DNA of 64,000 bases from an uncultured Lachnospiraceae bacterium (GCA_910585965.1 CAJUHH010000001.1:186001-250000), one strand, 5' to 3'. Positions 15,628 to 27,975 are shown, numbered from the stretch's first letter. Numbers and translations are program-made. The notes: generated by a model not told the origin, from the sequence alone.

Positions 15628-16920
15628 TTAAGAAATATCTGACTTATCTTTCAGCCGCAGCAAAATATTTACCATAAATATATTTTCTTTTTCCCCATCT
15701 ATCTCGCACCACCCGTCATAAGACTCTGCAATTCTTTTCATATGGTACAATCCCATTCCATGATTTTCTTTATCCTCCTTTATCGTTTTCCAATTTTTCC
15801 TTTTCCGGCCATCATAAGGGTTCGACTCCTCAATAATAAGACAGCCCTTATCATACCTCATCACCATGTTAATCCACCGCTCTTCCCCGGGCAGCCTCCT
15901 GACCGCTTCTATTGCATTGTCAAAGATATTGCCCAGAAGAGCCACCATATCTTTCAATGCTATCGGCAGCTGCTCTGGTATCCGAAATTTTAACGAACAT
16001 GGAATATTCTCATTTTCCGCGTTTTGCAGTTTAAAGCCTAAAATACTGTCCACAACAATATTCCCCGAATTCACTTTTTTCGCGTCCCATTGTTCCTCCA
16101 GTATTTCCTCTATATATTTTGATGCCAGATCTGCCTGGTTCATGTGAAGCATATTTTGTAATACGATAAAGTGATTTTTCAAATCATGCTTTAATGTTTT
16201 TATGGATAGGTAAGAGGACTGCATGATTTTCAGCTGTTCCTGATAACTCTTGTTCTGCTCTTCCAGAAGCATTCCTTCGACCTGATCAGACATGGATTTT
16301 ACGACATAGTTATAAAGCACGGAAATGGAAATGTTCACTATGAACAGCGCAATAATGCTCAAAACCATCTGTACCGTCAATGCATTGCTCGTCAATATTA
16401 AAACAAGGACAAAGTATATGGAAAACAGAGGGACGGCAACCAGGCATGCCCAGTAAAGCGCCGGCATGCCTTTTCCTCCCCTTATTTCCCTTATATTTTT
16501 GAAGAAAATCACAATAACGAATAACCATAAGTGATTCAGGATAACACCTGAAATAGAAGAATACTGCTGGGAGTTGAAAATACTTGCCTTATCTCCTATA
16601 TTCCCGGAAAAAACCCAAATAACTGATTCTACCATGATGCCAATTCCATACATTAATATGATAATGAACAAACGTTTTCTTATATCAGCCTCGTAATTAT
16701 AAGATAACATCCAAAGACTGCAGATATTAAACAGGATATTCAAAATCGGTATATCCACCGCCAGATATAACACGGTGGATACCAGAAAATAAGCGGCAAA
16801 CGACAGCAGCCTTACATATCTGCCGGTTCTGCTTTTTCCATACAGCATATGCATCATTTGGCTTAAAGCATATGTACCCACTGCGCTTGCCGAGCAATAA
16901 ACAACTTCATACATTCCCAT
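15628..16920 (-). CDS. agrC: AgrC-type sensor histidine kinase
   Basis: 430 residues. About six hydrophobic helices occupy residues 1-207, the polytopic sensor typical of AgrC and ComD-like kinases. A coiled linker leads to the phosphoacceptor motif LKHDLKNH (His245), characteristic of the HPK10 class, and a GHKL ATPase domain with N-box NIFDNAIEA (about 331-339) and G-box HGMGLYHMKRI. It should bind the cyclic peptide made from AgrD and phosphorylate the regulator encoded 13 nt upstream. Transcription runs agrA-agrC-agrD-agrB, a reordered form of the staphylococcal BDCA cluster. Confidence 0.9.
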   Translation of the reverse strand: MGMYEVVYCSASAVGTYALSQMMHMLYGKSRTGRYVRLLSFAAYFLVSTVLYLAVDIPILNILFNICSLWMLSYNYEADIRKRLFIIILMYGIGIMVESVIWVFSGNIGDKASIFNSQQYSSISGVILNHLWLFVIVIFFKNIREIRGGKGMPALYWACLVAVPLFSIYFVLVLILTSNALTVQMVLSIIALFIVNISISVLYNYVVKSMSDQVEGMLLEEQNKSYQEQLKIMQSSYLSIKTLKHDLKNHFIVLQNMLHMNQADLASKYIEEILEEQWDAKKVNSGNIVVDSILGFKLQNAENENIPCSLKFRIPEQLPIALKDMVALLGNIFDNAIEAVRRLPGEERWINMVMRYDKGCLIIEESNPYDGRKRKNWKTIKEDKENHGMGLYHMKRIAESYDGWCEIDGEKENIFMVNILLRLKDKSDIS

Positions 16921-16933
16921 CCGTATTCCCCCA

Positions 16934-17650
16934 TTACCATCCCTTTTTCATATACTCTTTATGAATCTGCGCCACTTCTTTACGCCTTCCTTGGGAAATG
17001 GGGATTTTCTCCCCATTTTCCATTTCCAGTACCTCATACCCCCAAAACTTAATCCGTCTGCTGTTTACAATCTGGGACTTATTTGCATAAAAGAATTGCT
17101 TCCCATCCAGTTTTCCAGCAACCTCTTTCAGCTTTCCATAAAATAACTCTTTTTTTAACACAGTATGCATTTCTATCAAGCGACTGTTTATCGTAAAGTA
17201 TAAAATATCTTTGATATAGGATACAACTTCTTTTCTCCCTTCTCCATACTGAAATACACAAAAATTTCCACCGAAGAACTTCATATATTCTTCTATAACT
17301 CCGTTTACCAGTTCTTGTTTCAATGGTTTCACCAAAAAATCAAACGGCCTGAACTGGAATAATTCCATGGCATGTTCTTCATGGGATGAAATATAAACAA
17401 TCGCCGCATCATAATTCTTCATATCTTCTCTTATGCATCTGCTTACAAATATTCCGTCCATATCCGGCATCTCTATATCCAGAAAAAGCAGATCAAAGCA
17501 GATCCCTTTGTGCAGATCGGCACACAGTTTTTCCCCTGTATAATACACTTCTATATCAACGGCTTCCTTGATTGACCAGTAATAAGCCATTAACATTTGT
17601 TCCAGCTCAGAGCATACCGACATCATATTATCGCAAATCGCTATTCGCAT
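16934..17650 (-). CDS. agrA: AgrA-type LytTR response regulator
   Basis: 238 residues. An N-terminal receiver (about 1-125) carries FLDIEMPDMDG with phosphoacceptor Asp58, and FDFLVKPL with the conserved Lys. A C-terminal LytTR DNA-binding domain (about 135-235) includes NSRLIEMHT, FYANKSQIVNSRRI and PISQGRRKEV. It is the output of the peptide sensor encoded next and would activate promoters by binding short direct repeats. It is the first gene of the long minus-strand run that ends in the injection genes. A GGGGAT site precedes the ATG. The upstream interval to the rubredoxin gene is 71 nt and shows no strong promoter by eye. Confidence 0.9.
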   Translation of the reverse strand: MRIAICDNMMSVCSELEQMLMAYYWSIKEAVDIEVYYTGEKLCADLHKGICFDLLFLDIEMPDMDGIFVSRCIREDMKNYDAAIVYISSHEEHAMELFQFRPFDFLVKPLKQELVNGVIEEYMKFFGGNFCVFQYGEGRKEVVSYIKDILYFTINSRLIEMHTVLKKELFYGKLKEVAGKLDGKQFFYANKSQIVNSRRIKFWGYEVLEMENGEKIPISQGRRKEVAQIHKEYMKKGW

Positions 17651-17721
17651 AGCTCATCCCCTTCTCGACACAATAAATGCTATACAATAATTCTCTTATC
17701 AACAACGGCCTTTTTCCCCAA

Positions 17722-18387
17722 TCAGCTGATCACCTCCTGAAACTTCTCCGTCCCGACCCCGCAGATCGGGCACTTATAACCCTCCGGCAAAACCTCCGCT
17801 TCCAGCTCAAAACCGCACACCTGGCAGACATATTTCTTCTTTTTTCCGCCCGCCTCCTGCTTGCCCTCTGCCGCTTCGTCCTTCTCCTCCTGCAAATAAG
17901 TAGGCGCGTTCTTCGGGCTTTTTCCTTTTACCACCCTATGATAATAAGCATACGTCATGGCATCGCCCATTCCGTCATAAACCTTAGCATCAATTACTTC
18001 CCCCAGAAAAACCGTATGCGTATCCGTTTCCATCTTATTGATCACCCTGCATACCACATACCCGCACGTATACTTCACCACCGGAACGCCCTGCACCATT
18101 TCATAATCCACATATTGGAACTTGTCCGCATCCTTGCCGGAGCGAAAACCGAAATTCCCGATCAGCCCGGTATCGGAATCCTCTGCCAAAATAGAAAATG
18201 AAAACTTCCCCGTTTTTTCTATGCAGCCATTTGTATAATTATCGTGGTTCACGCTGACCGCCACCGTAGCCGGTGAAGACGTGATCTGCATGATACTGTT
18301 GGCAATGCAGCCCGTCGGCCTTTCCCCGTCCATTGATGAAACAATATACACCCCGTAAGACATTTTTGTAAAAATATTTGTATCCAT
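17722..18387 (-). CDS. Flavin reductase-rubredoxin fusion (high-molecular-weight rubredoxin type)
   Basis: 221 residues. Residues about 1-155 form an FMN-binding flavin reductase domain (MSYGVYIVSS, then GCIANSIMQITSSP, and ESDTG with a following GNFGFRSG loop). A low-complexity linker rich in Glu, Ala and Lys joins it to a C-terminal rubredoxin domain with the iron ligands CQVCG and CPICG. Fusions of this kind pass electrons from NAD(P)H through flavin to rubredoxin, usually to FprA-type flavodiiron proteins that remove oxygen or NO in anaerobes. A candidate partner is encoded at 53976-55142. It shares strand and closeness with agrA, but the function gives no reason to link it to the agr system. 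Confidence 0.85.
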   Translation of the reverse strand: MDTNIFTKMSYGVYIVSSMDGERPTGCIANSIMQITSSPATVAVSVNHDNYTNGCIEKTGKFSFSILAEDSDTGLIGNFGFRSGKDADKFQYVDYEMVQGVPVVKYTCGYVVCRVINKMETDTHTVFLGEVIDAKVYDGMGDAMTYAYYHRVVKGKSPKNAPTYLQEEKDEAAEGKQEAGGKKKKYVCQVCGFELEAEVLPEGYKCPICGVGTEKFQEVIS

Positions 18388-18593
18388 TTTTCCTTCCTTT
18401 CTTCCTCCATCGGATCTTCTCCCGACATTGCATGATTCCTATGATTCATCGTCTTTATTCTATCACATGCATATCTATAATACTATGAAATATTATTGTA
18501 ACCAGGATTGATGCCCCTTACGCTGTTGTATATGAAAAACAGGTTGTTAAACTGCCCAAATTTGCTATAATATATAATCATATTTTAATTATC

Positions 18594-18622
18594 TTGACAG
18601 AACATATGTTCTAATATATGAT
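18594..18622 (+). promoter_or_regulatory. Promoter overlapped by LexA-like (SOS) operator
   Basis: TTGACA (18594-18599) and TATGAT (18617-18622) are 17 nt apart, a strong sigma-A promoter. The spacer holds the perfect palindrome AGAACATATGTTCT (18599-18612), whose GAAC-N4-GTTC core matches the Gram-positive LexA box. The site would block RNA polymerase when LexA is bound. It faces the Panacea antitoxin gene at 18650. Confidence 0.75.
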
Positions 18623-18649
18623 ATTAATATAGCCAGAAGGAGGGATATC

Positions 18650-19069
18650 ATGTATTCAGCATTAAATATAGCAAAATATATTATTGATAAATGTACCAGG
18701 GAAAAATATCCAATATCCAATCTACAATTACAAAAAATTCTTTACTATATTCAAAGAGAATTTTTGCAACAGGGAATACAAGCTTTTCCAGAGGAAATAG
18801 AAGCCTGGCAGTTTGGCCCCGTTGTACCAGAAGTATATAGGCAGTATTGCGGGTTCGGCGCCCTGCCTATTAGAATGCGGTATATGATTAGCATAGAAGC
18901 AGATGATGTGAAGATCATTAATCTTATTGTCGAGAAAAAGAGAATGTTAAATCCATGGGATTTGGTAAGCGACACTCACAGTTCTGGCAAAGCGTGGGAT
19001 TTAATCTATAGAAACGGCTTGGGGGATCATCAAATTATTCCACAAGAATTGATTAAAAACAAAGGATAA
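18650..19069 (+). CDS. Panacea-domain (DUF4065/SocA-like) antitoxin
   Basis: 139 residues. The Panacea signature is clear: NIAKYIIDKC, LQLQKILYYIQ, a FPEEIEAWQFGPVVPEVY block and a later helix with FGALPIR. Proteins of this family neutralise many unrelated toxins through one domain and are found next to their toxin. It is 3 nt upstream of a membrane protein gene that would be the partner. Ribosome site AAGGAGG precedes the ATG, and the promoter carries a LexA-like box. Codon use is more A/T-rich than in the neighbouring core genes, in line with a mobile defence or addiction module. A general DUF4065 protein without toxin function is the alternative. Confidence 0.8.
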   Translation: MYSALNIAKYIIDKCTREKYPISNLQLQKILYYIQREFLQQGIQAFPEEIEAWQFGPVVPEVYRQYCGFGALPIRMRYMISIEADDVKIINLIVEKKRMLNPWDLVSDTHSSGKAWDLIYRNGLGDHQIIPQELIKNKG

Positions 19070-19072
19070 AAT

Positions 19073-19924
19073 ATGCGGATACTAAATGAACAAGAAAAAA
19101 GAGACTCGCTAAACGATGTTCTGATAGAACTATCGCAGTCACAAGATATTTTAAAAGAACGGAAAGACAGAGCTTCTTTTTTCATGCGGCTGGAATCTAT
19201 ATACTATAATTACAATGCGGAAAATTTTCGCCATTATTATTCAGATATCTTCTCAACATTAACTTTAATTGATGGAGATTCCAGTATAGGAAGTTTAGAT
19301 ATTTTAGCGCAAAACATGCAAACTATTAAAGATGGATATATTCCTAAAAACTATGGCAATCATAGAGAAATTATTGATATCAGCAAAGAAATTGTCAAAT
19401 TATATGATCATACCAATTTAGATATAGCAAGGATCAATTATACAAAGACAATGACAAATGCAACAATGTCAGAATTAGCCAAAAATAAATTACTTATCAA
19501 CGGTTTAGAAAAAAACATTCAGGAATCAGAAGTTACATTAAAGGAATTATCCGACCAAACAATTAAAGACCTAACGCAATTATCCACAAATGTTCAAAAT
19601 AAACAAGAGGATATGCAGAAAGAATATATTAGCATTTTGGGAATATTTGCCGCCATTGTTTTGGCATTTACCGGAGGCATCGTTTTTTCAGGTTCTGTTT
19701 TAGAAAATATAGATAAATCATCTATATACAGAATTACTTTAATTACTTTCATTATTGGTTTAGTATTTTTCGATTTAATTTGGCTTCTTATTGATTTTAT
19801 AAGAGATATCAACGGAAAAGTGCTTCGAAAAAAATGGCTTTTCATATTTGTAAATTTGATTCTGATCGGAGGAATTATAGGCGTATGTTTTGCTTTTAAA
19901 TTTAAATGGTTCTTTCCAATCTAA
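19073..19924 (+). CDS. Membrane protein with long coiled coil, putative Panacea partner toxin
   Basis: 283 residues. Residues 1-180 are helical and charged, with heptad-like repeats in the ELSDQTIKDLTQLSTNVQ stretch. The C-terminal third holds three hydrophobic helices (about 187-207, 222-244 and 258-280). I do not recognise a named family. It starts 3 nt after the Panacea gene and is surely co-transcribed. Known Panacea partners include membrane-disrupting toxins, so a membrane-acting toxin is plausible, but nothing shows toxicity directly. It is A/T-rich like its partner, and no third gene follows on the same strand before the next convergent gene. Confidence 0.5.
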   Translation: MRILNEQEKRDSLNDVLIELSQSQDILKERKDRASFFMRLESIYYNYNAENFRHYYSDIFSTLTLIDGDSSIGSLDILAQNMQTIKDGYIPKNYGNHREIIDISKEIVKLYDHTNLDIARINYTKTMTNATMSELAKNKLLINGLEKNIQESEVTLKELSDQTIKDLTQLSTNVQNKQEDMQKEYISILGIFAAIVLAFTGGIVFSGSVLENIDKSSIYRITLITFIIGLVFFDLIWLLIDFIRDINGKVLRKKWLFIFVNLILIGGIIGVCFAFKFKWFFPI

Positions 19925-19967
19925 GCCAGTCTATAACAAGCAATCAAAGATCTATTGAAATACTCTC

Positions 19968-20636
19968 TTACAAAAAGCTCTTATAATCCTCATAGTTTTT
20001 CCTAAGAAGGCCAGGAGTATCCAAGCCATATGGGCATTTTTCCTTACACTTTCCGCAATGGAGGCATTCCTCCACTTTCCTCATCTTTTCCTGCCACTCT
20101 TCGCTCAAATAACCTTCCTTTGGAGCGCGCCGCAGCAAAAGGCTCATCCGCGCACAATTATTGATCTCGATTCCGGCAGGACATGGCATACAATAACCGC
20201 AGCCCCTGCAGAAATCCCCTGCCAGATCTTCTTTTTCCTTCTCTATTTTCTCCTTTCTCTCCTCCGTCATTTCTGGCAGACAGTTCTGATAAGAAAGGAA
20301 CTCATCCAATTCTGCCTCCCTCTGGATCCCCCAAATCGGCTCCACATGCGCAAATTCGGATAAATATGCATAGGCCAGCGCCGAATCGGTAATCAGCCCG
20401 CCGGACAACGCCTTCATCGCAATAAATCCTATATTCTTTTCCTTGCACATATCCACGATCTTCATTTCCGGCCCGCCCGATAAATAAGAAAACGGAAACT
20501 GAACTGTCTCATATAAGCCGGAAGCCGCCGCTTCTTCAGCTACCCAATACCTATGGTTCGTAATCCCGATATGCCTTATTTTTCCCTGCTCTTTCGCCTG
20601 AATCATCGCTTCATACAGCCCCGAGCCATCCCCTCG

Positions 20637-20641
<5 letters not shown>
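19968..20641 (-). pseudogene. 5'-truncated aldo/keto reductase with [4Fe-4S] tail
   Basis: The frame from ATG 20606 gives 212 residues, but recognisable family sequence (RGDGSGLYEAM) continues upstream to about 20639 and then stops abruptly. The usual protein is about 330-380 residues, so the N-terminal half of the TIM barrel, with the catalytic Tyr, is missing. What remains is the second half of the barrel (GKIRHIGITNH, GFIAMKALSGG) and the ferredoxin-like C-terminus with CRGCGYCMPC and CLHCGKCKEKCP. It meets a truncated PTS gene of opposite orientation within a few bases. It is probably not functional as an enzyme. The same pattern could come from a real deletion or an assembly join. Confidence 0.8.
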
Positions 20642-23760
<3,119 letters not shown>

Positions 23761-23775
23761 TTTTCCAGATACAAT

Positions 23776-23853
23776 AAAAATGCAAAAACACAAAACCCTT
23801 TCTATCATTTAATCACTATAAGCAATTATAAAGGGAAGTGTTTTTGCATTTTT
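23776..23853. terminator. Bidirectional terminator between convergent genes
   Basis: Arms AAAAATGCAAAAACAC (23776-23791) and GTGTTTTTGCATTTTT (23838-23853) pair perfectly over 16 bp, with an inner CCCTTT/AAAGGG. The loop is about 46 nt. It lies between the NagB-like gene (plus strand) and the alpha-galactosidase gene (minus strand). Runs of A on one arm and T on the other serve both directions. Confidence 0.75.
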
Positions 23854-23872
23854 AATTATATATATATAAAAC

Positions 23873-26059
23873 TCAGACCCTCACAAAATAAAGCTGATAC
23901 GACTGGTATTCGCCGATTTCCCTAGGAAGAAGATATCCTCCCCACATCAGGGCGCTTCCCTGATAAATTTTTCCGCTCCCTTCCTCCTTATAACGGCTTT
24001 CCGGATCCAGCCCCTTAAGCCGTATGATATAATCCGGCGCATTAGCCTTGGCGCTTGTCATCACTGCATTCACCAGGCTTTTCTCACGATCCCTGGATAC
24101 AAACTGCCACACAGTAAAATCCTCCTCCGGCTTCGTCAGGCGATAGTAATCCCCATCCTGAACCAGATCAAAATATTTCTTATAATCTTCGATCTGTTCT
24201 TTCACCTCTTCTTTATCCTGATCGGACATCTTGCTGATATCCAGCTCATAACCAAAAGTTCCCGCCATAGCTACCACTCCGCGCGTATGCAAAGGCGTTA
24301 TACGGCCATTCTGATGGTTCGGGCAGGCAGAAACATGGGATCCCACCGTGCTGACAGGATAGCAGAAGGAAGTGCCGTATTGGATCTTCAGCCGTTCGAT
24401 CGCATCCGTATCATCGCTGCACCATATTTGGGGCGAATAATAAAGCATCCCGGCATCAAACCGCCCGCCGCCGCCGCTGCAGCCCTCCAGCAGCACGTCC
24501 GGGTATCTGGCAGTAATTCTTTCCAGCAGATCATACAAGCCAAGGATATATTTGTGTCCCGCTTCCCCCTGCTGTTCCGGCGGCAGTTCCGGGTTATACA
24601 CATCGCAAATGCTCCTGTTCATATCCCATTTTACATAAGAAATATCCCCCGTATCCAGTATCTTGCAAATTGCCTGGTAAAGATATTCCCTCACGCATTC
24701 CCTTCCCAGATCCAGCACAAGCTGGCATCTGCCTCTTCCCGGCGTCCTTCCCGGCAGGGCAAATGCCCAGTCAGGATGTTCCTGGTAAAGCAGGCTGTCT
24801 TCGCTTACCATTTCCGGCTCGATCCATATGCCGAAAGCAAGCCCCTTTTCCCTGACCCTTTCCACCAGCTCCTTCAAGCTCATCCCCAATTTTTCTTCAT
24901 TAGGAATCCAATCTCCCAGCCCGGATTCATCCAGGTTCCTCTTTCCAAACCATCCGTCATCCATAACTAGCATTTCAATCCCCAGCTTGGCCGCTTCTTC
25001 CGCTATGGAAATCAATTTTTCCCCCGTAAAGTCAAAATAAGTTGCCTCCCAGTTATTGATCAGTACCGGCCTTCTGCTATTTTTATACTTTCCTCGGCAG
25101 AGATAATTCCTGATCGCCCGGTGGAACTGAATGGAAAGTCTGCCAAGGCCGCTCCCTGAATAACTCATAATCACCTCCGGCATGGCAAAAACCCTTCCCT
25201 TTTCCAACAGGATCCGAAACCGGGATGGATGGATCCCCATCGCAAACCGCAGCTGGTCCCGCTGGCTGATCTCTGCTTCTGCCAGAAAATTGCCGCTGTA
25301 AACATAAGAGAAACCATAGCACTCCCCATATTCCTCTTCTGTATCCGAACTGCACAGGATGACAAAAGGATTATGCTGATGGCTGGAAGTCCCCCTGAGG
25401 GAACCTACGGAAGTGATTCCCCGGCCAAGTTTCCTTCTCTCCACTTCCCGTTCCATCTCATGTCTGCCGTTAAAAGTATAAATATCCATATCCCCCGTCA
25501 GAAAATCCATGCTCATAGAAACAGCCTTGTCCATAACGGCGGTTTTTTCCTCTCTGTTTTCGATCAGGCATGCCCTTGTAATAATATCCAGTTCCTCATA
25601 AACACCGTATAAAAGCGTAACATAAAATTCCTTTGCCCTGTCTTTCAGCACCACTTTCAGCGTTTCCGCCGTTTCACTGCCGCCGTACATCGCCGGCAGC
25701 CCCTTGAGGCTATACTTCCCCCTTGTAATGTCATGGGATACATACCGCAGATCCAAGGCATAACTGCCATCTCCGTGCTGCACCCTGATCCCCTCCGCGC
25801 GGTAATCACCCACATTAAAAGACGGCATTTCCTGCGGCATCGTATCCAGGGATACCGTCCGGTCCATGCCCGCATCCCCCATTGCTGTAGAAAAACCAAT
25901 ATCCGAATACCGGAATAAATATGACATATCTTCGCCGGAAATCCTTTTTCCATAATAGGTATGCAGCAGCACTCCGTAAGGCCCAATTTTCATCTGATAA
26001 GTCGTATGCTCCGTATCTATTGAAATCGTCTTAGCATTTTCGTCATAACAAATTGCCAT
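23873..26059 (-). CDS. Family GH36 alpha-galactosidase
   Basis: 728 residues, full length for GH36. An N-terminal beta-sandwich (to about residue 330) is followed by the barrel, with PVLINNWEATYFDF, MLVMDDGWFG, the nucleophile Asp in YVKWDMNR and the acid/base Asp in WCSDDTDA, plus CSGGGGRFD. It releases alpha-linked galactose from raffinose, melibiose and related sugars. There is no signal peptide, so it acts on oligosaccharides imported by the ABC system encoded upstream. It starts ~195 nt after rafG-like permease with a hairpin in the gap, and ends at a bidirectional terminator. Confidence 0.93.
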   Translation of the reverse strand: MAICYDENAKTISIDTEHTTYQMKIGPYGVLLHTYYGKRISGEDMSYLFRYSDIGFSTAMGDAGMDRTVSLDTMPQEMPSFNVGDYRAEGIRVQHGDGSYALDLRYVSHDITRGKYSLKGLPAMYGGSETAETLKVVLKDRAKEFYVTLLYGVYEELDIITRACLIENREEKTAVMDKAVSMSMDFLTGDMDIYTFNGRHEMEREVERRKLGRGITSVGSLRGTSSHQHNPFVILCSSDTEEEYGECYGFSYVYSGNFLAEAEISQRDQLRFAMGIHPSRFRILLEKGRVFAMPEVIMSYSGSGLGRLSIQFHRAIRNYLCRGKYKNSRRPVLINNWEATYFDFTGEKLISIAEEAAKLGIEMLVMDDGWFGKRNLDESGLGDWIPNEEKLGMSLKELVERVREKGLAFGIWIEPEMVSEDSLLYQEHPDWAFALPGRTPGRGRCQLVLDLGRECVREYLYQAICKILDTGDISYVKWDMNRSICDVYNPELPPEQQGEAGHKYILGLYDLLERITARYPDVLLEGCSGGGGRFDAGMLYYSPQIWCSDDTDAIERLKIQYGTSFCYPVSTVGSHVSACPNHQNGRITPLHTRGVVAMAGTFGYELDISKMSDQDKEEVKEQIEDYKKYFDLVQDGDYYRLTKPEEDFTVWQFVSRDREKSLVNAVMTSAKANAPDYIIRLKGLDPESRYKEEGSGKIYQGSALMWGGYLLPREIGEYQSYQLYFVRV

Positions 26060-26134
26060 ATCTTATCCTCCTGGGGCGGAAACCGTCTGTCCCCTCCCAC
26101 AAACAGCATTCCAGCCTCTTTCTTTTCTTATGAC

Positions 26135-26163
26135 ACGGACTGCCGCTATGACCGGCAGTCCGT
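26135..26163. promoter_or_regulatory. Hairpin between permease and alpha-galactosidase genes
   Basis: Arms ACGGACTGCCG and CGGCAGTCCGT (11 bp, 7-nt loop) form a perfect stem. On the minus strand no T-run follows, so it is more likely an mRNA-stabilising or processing hairpin than a terminator. It would set galactosidase expression apart from the transporter. Confidence 0.5.
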
Positions 26164-26254
26164 ATCCTATAACCATATTCTTATCTATTTGAATCTTAAA
26201 CGCGCACAAAATAATATTTTTATTTCCGGCTTCTACCGGCACGGTATTATCCTC

Positions 26255-27100
26255 TTATTTTACCGCCCCGTTTACAACGCCGTTCAGAATCTGCTTCTGG
26301 CAGATAATATAGAAAATCAAAATCGGTATCAACGCAAGCAAGTAAGAAGCAAACGCCAGATTATAATTGGTACCGAACTGGGACTGGAAGTTCAGCTGTG
26401 CCAAAGGCAGCGTGTTCTGTCCGGATCCTGCCATAATAACAAGAGGAGTCATAACATCGTTCCATACTGCCAGCGCCGTCAGGACAGCTACCGTTGCATG
26501 CATCGGACGCATAATCGGGAAAATAATTTTCCAGTAAGTCCTCCACGTGGAAGCGCCGTCCACCTTCGCCGCTTCTTCCAAAGCCATCGGAATGTTTACC
26601 AGATAGCCGGAATACAGCAGCACATTCATCGGCATATAAAATACCACGTATAAGATGATAACGCCGAACCAGTTCGCCAGGCCCATTTCCGCCGTCTGCT
26701 TTGCCAAAGGCATCATCAGGATTGCAAAAGGCACGAACATACCGCTGACAATAAACAGATATACAAAACTATAAAATTTATTTTTTGCTTTATTTCTTCC
26801 AAGCGCGTAACCCATCAGAGAATGCACTACAATGGATAAGCCGACCGCTACCAAAGTGATCAAAAGGCTGTTGCCAAGGGAATGCCAGAAATCCGTTACT
26901 TCCATGGCTTCCCTGAAGTTGCTCAGGCTCCATGACTTCGGCAGAGATAAAATACCGCTGATACTGTTCGTCATTTCAGAAGGCTGTTTAAATGCGATTA
27001 CAATCGTCAGATACAGCGGGAAGATGATCGTGGAAAGGCCAAGGATCAATAAGACCATTGCAACCTTATTCGTATGCACGTTTGTATTTTTCTTTGTCAT
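26255..27100 (-). CDS. Sugar ABC transporter permease (MalG/RafG-like)
   Basis: 281 residues with six hydrophobic helices and the EAA loop EEAAKVDGASTWRTYWKIIFPIM, which contacts the ATPase. It is the second membrane subunit of a CUT1-type importer. It overlaps the other permease by 4 nt. With the binding protein and alpha-galactosidase it forms a raffinose-type uptake set. No ATPase is encoded here; many such importers use a shared MsmK-type ATPase from elsewhere. Confidence 0.9.
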   Translation of the reverse strand: MTKKNTNVHTNKVAMVLLILGLSTIIFPLYLTIVIAFKQPSEMTNSISGILSLPKSWSLSNFREAMEVTDFWHSLGNSLLITLVAVGLSIVVHSLMGYALGRNKAKNKFYSFVYLFIVSGMFVPFAILMMPLAKQTAEMGLANWFGVIILYVVFYMPMNVLLYSGYLVNIPMALEEAAKVDGASTWRTYWKIIFPIMRPMHATVAVLTALAVWNDVMTPLVIMAGSGQNTLPLAQLNFQSQFGTNYNLAFASYLLALIPILIFYIICQKQILNGVVNGAVK

Positions 27101-27975
27101 AGCTGCTCCTCCTTACTGCTGGAAAATTTCATCTGTGCCACAGAAACAATTACAATTACTATAAAGAATACAACTGCATTGGCGCTCTGGAAGCCGAACT
27201 GCCCGCCCGACATACCGTTATTGTAAATCAGGTAGGAAATGGATTCTGTACTCTGCGCCGGGCCGCCTTTTGTCAAAGCCATGATCTGGTCGAATACCAT
27301 CAGGAAATTTTTTACGCACAAAACCATATTAATTGAGAAAAACGGTATAATCAGCGGGAAAGTCAGATGCCGGAACTGCTTCCAGCCAGTCGCCCCGTCC
27401 AGTCCGCCTGCTTCGTATACATCCTCAGGCACCGTCTGAAGCCCGGAGATATAAATGATCGTATTCATCGCGATCGCCTGCCATGCGCATACTACCATGA
27501 TCCCGATCCATGCAGCGCTAGGATTTGACAAAATACTTGTACTTAATCCCTTGATTCCGATCATCTGCGCTACGGCAGGAAGGATATAAGTGAAAAAGTA
27601 ATTGAAGATATAGCCGACTACCAATGCGCCCAGGATATTCGGAAGGAAATACGCCCCCCGGAAGAAGCTTTTCGCCCTTATCTTGCTGTTCAGGCCAAGC
27701 GCCAGGATCAAGCTGATCACATTGGTGACAACCGTTGATACGATCGCCAGTTTAAACGTAAACCAATAGGATTTGCCGACACGGGCATCCGTAAACAGAT
27801 CGAGGTAATTCTGGAAGCCGACCCAGTTATATTTTCCAAATCCCTTAAAGTTCGTAAAGCTGTAGATCACGCCGCGAATCAGCGGAATGGTATTAAAGCA
27901 GACAAACAATGCCAAAATCGGAATCGTGATCAATAAAAAAGTTCTTTTTCTTTCATTTTTCATCACTTCTTTCAT
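27097..27975 (-). CDS. Sugar ABC transporter permease (MalF/RafF-like)
   Basis: 292 residues with about six transmembrane helices and the EAA-type loop VYEAGGLDGATGWKQFRHLTFPLI. It is the first membrane subunit of the CUT1 importer and pairs with the gene that overlaps its end. It lies 15 nt after the binding-protein gene. Upstream binding protein and downstream GH36 suggest alpha-galactosides as substrates; the permease sequence alone does not define the sugar. Confidence 0.9.
   Translation of the reverse strand: MKEVMKNERKRTFLLITIPILALFVCFNTIPLIRGVIYSFTNFKGFGKYNWVGFQNYLDLFTDARVGKSYWFTFKLAIVSTVVTNVISLILALGLNSKIRAKSFFRGAYFLPNILGALVVGYIFNYFFTYILPAVAQMIGIKGLSTSILSNPSAAWIGIMVVCAWQAIAMNTIIYISGLQTVPEDVYEAGGLDGATGWKQFRHLTFPLIIPFFSINMVLCVKNFLMVFDQIMALTKGGPAQSTESISYLIYNNGMSGGQFGFQSANAVVFFIVIVIVSVAQMKFSSSKEEQL

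Noticed and set aside
17722..18387. Possible functional link of the flavin reductase-rubredoxin to agr
   Set aside because: The shared strand and 71-nt spacing are the only support; the role in oxygen or NO defence does not call for it.
23776..23853. Long inverted repeat considered as a miniature transposable element
   Set aside because: It lies between convergent genes, has an A/T-run at each arm and no target-site duplication, so a bidirectional terminator explains it.
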